A DNA stretch of 18,394 nt, from positions 1 through 18,394 of the forward strand of contig JAZRFR010000277.1 in NCBI GenBank assembly GCA_045643785.1, in the 5' to 3' direction. Under the pieces are notes generated by a model. The model made no database searches, had not been told where the DNA came from, and saw only the letters and a program-made list of their open reading frames with translations. Numbering within the stretch: the first letter of the stretch is position 1; each line of letters starts with the position of its first letter. This DNA is from CAMEON01 sp045643785 (lineage in GTDB: Bacteria > Bacillota > Clostridia > Oscillospirales > CAG-272). This document shows positions 14,409 through 18,394 of this stretch, piece after piece. The translations under genes and the position numbers were made by a program.

Positions 14409-14493
14409 GTATAAAGTGAAACTTAATCCCAACCATTTCCAAATAATCTTGTATAAGGCAAAACTTTATCCCAAATTGTCCAAACATTTTCTT
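14409..14493. repeat. Imperfect 42-43-bp tandem repeat left of promoter-repeat copy 2
   Basis: Two units beginning GTATAAAGTGAAACTTAATC and GTATAAGGCAAAACTTTATC, each continuing CCCAA..TCCAAA..TCTT. Like the decamer array left of copy 1, this is a repetitive, CAA-rich tract immediately beside the dispersed repeat. Confidence 0.55.
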
Positions 14494-14496
14494 TTC

Positions 14497-14686
14497 ATTC
14501 TCTATTTACACCAACAAACCATCAGAACCCACCGAAACCGTCAAGGGAAAAAGGAAAAAGTATTGCAGTCATATCACGAAAAAAGAGCCGATTTGAACGA
14601 CAGACCATCTGTCAATCCAATCGGCTCTATGAATTTTCAGCGATACTTTTTCCCCCTTGACGGGGGCGGTGGCGTTCTGATATACT
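14497..14686 (+). repeat. Dispersed hairpin-plus-promoter repeat, copy 2
   Basis: Matches 4388-4584 in the same orientation. CGTCAAGGGAAAAAGGAAAA then AGTATTGCAG on the left is mirrored by CAGCGATACTTTTTCCCCC then TTGACGG on the right. The inner stem AGAGCCGATT / AATCGGCTCT encloses a different loop from copy 1. In this copy the inverted repeat runs directly into the -35 box. No ORF is supported. Confidence 0.8.
14657..14686 (+). promoter_or_regulatory. Outward sigma-A promoter carried by repeat copy 2
   Basis: TTGACG (14657-14662), an 18-base spacer identical to copy 1, TATACT (14681-14686). It points at a short decayed-looking reading frame, then convergently at the second AraC gene. Confidence 0.6.
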
Positions 14687-14725
14687 CTATCCTTTAAATA
14701 AGAGGGGGAAATTGTGTAAGTGTAG

Positions 14726-14839
14726 CTGAGAACGAATAATGAAAATTATTCATTTGAAAAAGTCAATCCTGAAAATGACATTTGGGGTGTTGATAATCGG
14801 ATGTATGAGAATATAAATGATAATCTTCGTCAGACATGA
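14726..14839 (+). pseudogene. Possible decayed reading frame after promoter-repeat copy 2
   Basis: 37 codons ending in TGA at 14837-14839, with protein-like composition (NNENYSFEKVNPENDIWGVD, then NRMYENINDNLRQT). It lacks a usable start codon: a TAG precedes the CTG at 14726, and AGAGGGGG at 14701-14708 is too far. It may be the tail of a lost gene, or chance. No family recognised. Confidence 0.25.
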
Positions 14840-14870
14840 AGCAAATTCATATAAAATATGTGCTTTGACA

Positions 14871-14892
14871 TTTATTTATTTATTTATTTATT
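14871..14892. repeat. TTTA microsatellite at the 3' end of the AraC gene
   Basis: TTTA repeated five and a half times, covering the TAA stop of the leftward AraC gene. Slippage here would mostly change sequence past the stop. Confidence 0.7.
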
Positions 14893-15754
14893 CTTCCAAT
14901 ATAATAGTACGATTCAAGGTAGGATCGAGACCGTATCCGTCCTGTAAGCTATACAAAAAAACATAATCCGAAGGAAGATTTCTTGGAGAATAACCTGTAG
15001 TTTTTTTGAAGACTCTATTAAAATTTCGTATGGTATTAAACCCGCATCTATCAGATATCTCAGTGACACTCATGCATCCATTCTGCAGCATTTCGATTGC
15101 TGCGGCAATCCTGACGGTATTCAGATACTGCGTAAAGGTCATGCCGAATATGATATGGAACACTTTAGAAAAATGAGGTTCACTAAATTTCATGTGTTTA
15201 GCAGCGCTTTCAAATGTGATCGTAGCATATTCGACAGAGATTTTTCTACATAATTCTCGATAGATTTCATAGGTACTCATTTTACCGACTGTTTCGCTCT
15301 TTCGTTCAACGGTTGGGGAGTTACGGAATAATGTGATGAAGAATTGAACGGACATGCAGTTGACCATCATGTCGCTGTTTTCGTCACTGCGCTTTAACTC
15401 CAAATAAACGGATTCAAGAAAAGATTTTACATCTACTTCTTCGTCGATGATTGGTGATAATAAAATTTTGGGAGCCAATATCTTTTCGAAATACTCCTTG
15501 TCGGCTTTCAGTACGGTGATCACTGTTTGGTCATCCGCATGGATATGATGGATATCATTACTGTTGACAAATACACTTTCGTTCAAACCCACCTTAAATA
15601 AATGCTCATTTACAGTAATTTGTGCAGATCCTTTGTTTACGTGTATTAGTTCATAATCACTATGATAGTGAGAAAGATTGTTGAGATTTTTATATTTAAT
15701 GCAACTGATTTTTGATTGACCCTTGCTGTTACTGGTTTCAAACATCGTATTCAT
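14888..15754 (-). CDS. AraC-family transcriptional regulator (second)
   Basis: 288 aa. Start taken at 15754, where AAGGAGG precedes ATG by 7 bases; an upstream in-frame ATG at 15775 lies within the promoter/RBS region. The N-terminal cupin domain carries NLSHYHSDYELIHVNKGSAQ and NESVFVNSNDIHHIH. The C-terminal double HTH (about 170-265) has ITFESAAKHMKFSEPHFSKVF, TQYLNTVRIAAAIEML and VTEISDRCGFNTIRNFNRVFKKTTGYSPR, the AraC/XylS signature. A tail of about 25 residues ending DPTLNRTIILEE follows, as in some clostridial sugar regulators. It is far from the other AraC protein in sequence and much AT-richer. No target operon is in view; its partner genes may lie outside or have been lost. Confidence 0.9.
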   Translation of the reverse strand: MNTMFETSNSKGQSKISCIKYKNLNNLSHYHSDYELIHVNKGSAQITVNEHLFKVGLNESVFVNSNDIHHIHADDQTVITVLKADKEYFEKILAPKILLSPIIDEEVDVKSFLESVYLELKRSDENSDMMVNCMSVQFFITLFRNSPTVERKSETVGKMSTYEIYRELCRKISVEYATITFESAAKHMKFSEPHFSKVFHIIFGMTFTQYLNTVRIAAAIEMLQNGCMSVTEISDRCGFNTIRNFNRVFKKTTGYSPRNLPSDYVFLYSLQDGYGLDPTLNRTIILEE

Positions 15755-15777
15755 ATAAAATCCTCCTTTTTGCATTG

Positions 15778-15806
15778 ATTATAACACAAAAATTAATAAA
15801 TGTCTA
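15778..15806 (-). promoter_or_regulatory. Promoter of the second AraC gene
   Basis: Leftward TAGACA (15806-15801), 17-base spacer, TATAAT (15783-15778), 24 bases before the start codon. Confidence 0.65.
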
Positions 15807-15893
15807 TATTCTAACAAAAAAATTCTTGTAAAAAAATATCATATAGGGTACACTAATGATGTAGACATAATGTATACGTAAAATAATATGTGA

Positions 15894-16106
15894 TTATCTT
15901 ATGGAAGGAATACCTCTGAATTCACCGGGCTTGTTCGGGATAGGATTGCACTTTTGGACGCAACCGTCGAACACGCGGATGTAGGGCTTGCCTGCTTGAC
16001 TGACACAAGCGATGACGAGATCGGTATCCGTGACATAACCGAGACCTGTTATCTTCTCGGTCGTATCTTTTCGATACCGTGTAATGGAGTAGACTGCTTT
16101 TTTCAT
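15894..16106 (-). CDS. Unrecognised 70-aa protein
   Basis: ATG at 16106 preceded by AGGAGG with a 9-base spacer, a strong initiation site. The sequence is basic and beta-prone, MKKAVYSITRYRKDTTEKI then GLGYVTDTDLVIACVSQAGK, with two cysteines in GCVQKC and a Pro-rich end. No signal peptide or membrane segment. A leftward promoter (16181-16209) serves it, divergent from the NACHT gene. Function unknown; proximity alone does not make it part of the NACHT system. Confidence 0.6.
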   Translation of the reverse strand: MKKAVYSITRYRKDTTEKITGLGYVTDTDLVIACVSQAGKPYIRVFDGCVQKCNPIPNKPGEFRGIPSIR

Positions 16107-16180
16107 CTTGGATTACCTCCTGATTTTTTATTTTGCCTTTCGGCAGGGTCAGGGGAGCATAGGTCGGGAGGTAATCGCGT

Positions 16181-16209
16181 TTATTACGAGTGAAGTGTTC
16201 AAATGTCAA
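16181..16209 (-). promoter_or_regulatory. Possible promoter of the 70-aa gene
   Basis: Leftward TTGACA (16209-16204), 17-base spacer, TAATAA (16186-16181). Consensus -35, poor -10. The -35 lies inside a 13-bp sequence repeated in inverse at 16329-16341. Confidence 0.4.
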
Positions 16210-16262
16210 CGAGAGGTATTGATCACTTTCAGTACACGAAAAAATATTGCTTATGGATAAAG

Positions 16263-16290
16263 AAAAAAGCCAAGTATTGCCACTTGACTT
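16263..16290 (-). terminator. Leftward terminator-like hairpin inside repeat copy 3
   Basis: On the minus strand AAGTCAAGT / ACTTGGCTT (9 bp, one G-U) with a 6-base loop runs into T6. It would block leftward transcription from the NACHT side. Confidence 0.45.
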
Positions 16291-16330
16291 TCTCGATGAT
16301 TATTTCATTTTTCAGCGATATTTTTTCACG

Positions 16331-16358
16331 TTGACATTTGAGAGACCTATGCTACACT
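16331..16358 (+). promoter_or_regulatory. Outward promoter carried by repeat copy 3
   Basis: TTGACA (16331-16336), 16-base spacer, TACACT (16353-16358), directed at the NACHT gene. It stands in the same place within the repeat as the promoters of copies 1 and 2. Confidence 0.5.
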
Positions 16359-16406
16359 AGACCAGGCCGAAGAGGCAAAAAAATCAGGAAAAATCTATGG
16401 GGTAGG

Positions 16407-16435
16407 TTTACATTACATGAGTTGTGTGGTATAAT
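16407..16435 (+). promoter_or_regulatory. Main promoter of the NACHT gene
   Basis: TTTACA (16407-16412), 17-base spacer, TATAAT (16430-16435), about 45 bases upstream of the ribosome binding site and start. Confidence 0.7.
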
Positions 16436-16485
16436 AAATCATAAAAGAAAAATGTCGGTTCTTTGGTCGTAAAAAGGAGAATGAA

Positions 16486-18394
16486 ATGAGTTTAGGTATA
16501 ATGTTAATCAAGGGTGTTGACCTGTTTCTTCAAAATTATGTGACAGGAAAATACGAAAAATTTGAAAAGAAAATGAGAGAAAAGAAGGAGAAAGAAAACT
16601 TCAAGAAAAGTCTTGAGGATTTTGCTGACAAGTTTGTTGGAAAACATCAAAATGAGATTGTCGCAACCAGTCAATTTGCTGATTACATAGACGGTTATAA
16701 TGTTACTGGCCATGTATTGGAATACTACTTTGAACCGAAAGAGAGTCCTACGGAATTTTGTAAAAAGCAGTCTACAATGGCAAGAGACATCCTTGGGAAG
16801 ACTTGCCGAATTAGTCCTATTGATAAATCAATAGAAGCTTTCCATAGCGGGCTCTACGATTTTGTTAACCAGTATTTTCAGAATAAAACTCCGGAAGAAA
16901 ACGCAGCACTATTACATACATCAATGCAAAATCAAATAACTCTGGAGGAGCTAAAGAAAGAGTTAATATCTCAAAAACCTATAGTTACGAAACAAGCGTA
17001 CACGCTGGATTGGGATCCTATCCCCAGAAAATTCTTTCAACAGAGTAATAATGAAATTTGCTCAGACAGCTTGTTTGAAATATGTAAAAGAGAAAAGCAT
17101 GTCGTTTTGCTGGACACTGCAGGCTCGGGAAAAAGTGTAGAATTATTGCGTGTTGCGGCTATTGCTTCGACGAAAGACAACGATACATTCCCTTTGTTGG
17201 TAAGTCTACACTTACTTTCTGAACAAACAATTGAAGAAATTGTTCATGAAGCATATCCTAAAATCAAAGATCAACAACTTTTTTTGATATTTGATGCTTA
17301 TGACGAAGTGCTTCCAGAAGAACGTGCTAAGTTTGCTAGATCGGTGAATTATTTTGTGAAAAAGCATCCAGAGACGAAAATCTTGATTTCTTCCAGAAGT
17401 AATTTTTATCAGACAGGCGATGAAAAAGAGAAGGGAGCGACATTTGACAACTTCAAAGTGTACGGTTTAGTACCGTTATCTAACGAAGATATTGAGGCGC
17501 ACGTAAAAAGCAAAGAGATATCGACAGAGCTTTTTTGGCAAGTTATTAACGCCAATTCATTGGACGATTTGATTTTAATCCCGTTTTATTTGAACTATAT
17601 TTGCGAACTTTTACAAAGGAACGTCGTTATTTCCGGCAAAAGTCAATTAATGGATCAGATAGTATGCTCTCTGTTTGCGCATGATCTTGAGAAATATGTC
17701 AATACAGTGCAATTGGATGAACAAAGAGAACGTATTCTGTGGCAGTTAGGAAAATTGGCTTTTGCCATGCAGAGTATGCATCAAAAGAGTTTAGCAGATA
17801 CGGATTATCAAATATTGATGGGAGTGGATCCCTATTCGCAGATTAAATATTCCGGATTGTTTAAAAAGACCACCAATAAGACTTGGGAATTTGAACACAA
17901 TAATTTCCGCGAGTATTTGGCAGCAAAATACCTATCAGGGCTTGAGTTGGAGGACATCAAAACAATTGTTTGCGTGGAGGGAGGAAATATCAAAGAATCG
18001 TGGATCAATGTTCTTTCCTATCTGGTTATTATGTATGAGGACGATTCTATACTTAACTGGATTATTGAGACAAATCCTGAAATGGTTATTTCTTTTGAAA
18101 AAGATCGAATGTCCCAAAACGATAGAACGAAAATCATGATCTCTTTGTTAAATACTTGGGCAGAGCGTAACGTGTGGCTATCCAGGAAATACGGTCATAT
18201 TAGTAGAATCGCAAATCTTGGTCAAAGCAAAGAATTTCTTGATTATCTATTAGAGCGGATAAATAATCCCAAGCATTTCAGGGAGCGAGCTAATGCTTTA
18301 CACATTTTGTTCTTTTTCACTGAGAAATACGGAATGGAGGAAAGAATACGACAAGTCCTGTTTGACTTCATTAAACAAGGTGTTGATGAAGAAT
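16486..18394 (+). CDS. NACHT-domain STAND NTPase, probable antiphage/NLR-like protein (3' end outside window)
   Basis: Start ATG at 16486 with AAGGAGA 5 bases upstream; the frame stays open for 636 codons to the right edge. Residues 1-190 are a helical, Lys/Glu-rich domain (KYEKFEKKMREKKEKENFKK) that I cannot assign to an effector family. The NACHT core follows: Walker A DTAGSGKS (210-217), Walker B with the NACHT-type paired acids LIFDAYDEV (267-275), sensor ILISSRS (299-305), and the winged-helix end FEHNNFREYLAAKYL (469-483), a hallmark of bacterial NACHT proteins. Helical, possibly sensor, repeats begin after 490 and are cut by the window edge. Known family members are switch ATPases that oligomerise on sensing phage proteins. 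It is AT-rich, isolated and preceded by a terminator and two promoters. Antiphage activity is inferred. Confidence 0.85.
   Translation, partial: MSLGIMLIKGVDLFLQNYVTGKYEKFEKKMREKKEKENFKKSLEDFADKFVGKHQNEIVATSQFADYIDGYNVTGHVLEYYFEPKESPTEFCKKQSTMARDILGKTCRISPIDKSIEAFHSGLYDFVNQYFQNKTPEENAALLHTSMQNQITLEELKKELISQKPIVTKQAYTLDWDPIPRKFFQQSNNEICSDSLFEICKREKHVVLLDTAGSGKSVELLRVAAIASTKDNDTFPLLVSLHLLSEQTIEEIVHEAYPKIKDQQLFLIFDAYDEVLPEERAKFARSVNYFVKKHPETKILISSRSNFYQTGDEKEKGATFDNFKVYGLVPLSNEDIEAHVKSKEISTELFWQVINANSLDDLILIPFYLNYICELLQRNVVISGKSQLMDQIVCSLFAHDLEKYVNTVQLDEQRERILWQLGKLAFAMQSMHQKSLADTDYQILMGVDPYSQIKYSGLFKKTTNKTWEFEHNNFREYLAAKYLSGLELEDIKTIVCVEGGNIKESWINVLSYLVIMYEDDSILNWIIETNPEMVISFEKDRMSQNDRTKIMISLLNTWAERNVWLSRKYGHISRIANLGQSKEFLDYLLERINNPKHFRERANALHILFFFTEKYGMEERIRQVLFDFIKQGVDEE

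Larger units (their letters stand above)
16199..16358 (+). repeat. Dispersed hairpin-plus-promoter repeat, diverged copy 3
   Basis: CGAAAAAATATTGC near 16238 and TTTTTCAGCGATATTTTTTC (about 16309-16328) match the two arms of copies 1 and 2, in the same order and with a comparable interval. The outer arms here are a perfect 13-bp inverted repeat, TCAAATGTCAACG (16199-16211) and CGTTGACATTTGA (16329-16341), each holding a -35 box. The central hairpin sequence differs from the other copies. It lies between the 70-aa gene and the NACHT gene. Confidence 0.55.

Noticed and set aside
15922..16209. 95-codon minus-strand frame overlapping the 70-aa gene
   Set aside because: It starts with TTG inside a -35 box and reads through the strong ribosome binding site of the 70-aa gene in another frame; judged non-coding.

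Overview
The window looks like a gut-type Clostridia chromosome (Bacillota; Oscillospirales- or Christensenellales-like). Support comes from AGGAGG-type ribosome binding sites, consensus sigma-A promoters (TTGACA / TATAAT with 17-bp spacers), secreted glycan-degrading enzymes with FIVAR domains, and a Gram-positive style Cys / hydrophobic / RKKR C-terminus. No 16S rRNA, complete tRNA or CRISPR array is visible, so placement rests on style and homology by eye.

Layout. (i) 1-3903: the 3' part of a large secreted multidomain protein, then a GH2 beta-glycosidase. (ii) 3904-4853: a gene-poor stretch holding a long palindromic element, a decayed antisense copy of a DUF4091 gene 3' end, phased 10-nt repeats, a dispersed hairpin-plus-promoter repeat (copy 1) and two sigma-A promoters. 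(iii) 4854-10358: a glycan-use module of DUF4091/GH123-like protein, AraC regulator and GH31 lipoprotein with inserted PA14 domain. The GH31 gene is broken, or recoded, by one in-frame TAG between its two catalytic aspartates. A motif CGACA-N5-..AC(G/A)AAA recurs upstream of all three promoters, so the AraC protein may control itself and both enzymes. (iv) 10359-12540: a leftward DUF5005-type beta-propeller gene flanked by two about 155-bp direct repeats (A and B). Each repeat carries a 20-bp perfect hairpin in which one base pair differs by a compensatory change. Several leftward 'tRNA 3'-end plus terminator' look-alikes lie here. (v) 12541-14376: a leftward large serine recombinase, translationally coupled to a 56-aa protein and preceded by a terminator-like attenuator. 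(vi) 14377-18394: AT-richer, accessory-looking DNA with copy 2 of the promoter repeat, a second AraC regulator, an unrecognised 70-aa gene, a diverged copy 3 of the promoter repeat, and a NACHT-type STAND NTPase gene that runs off the right edge.

How it fits together. The left two thirds is a set of individually promoted glycoside hydrolases under AraC control. No sugar transporter is visible. The right third looks acquired: a recombinase, repeats that recur across the window, lower GC and a probable antiphage NACHT protein. The least explained elements are the three-copy hairpin-promoter repeat, the tRNA-end-like terminator modules, and the TAG codon in an otherwise intact GH31 frame.
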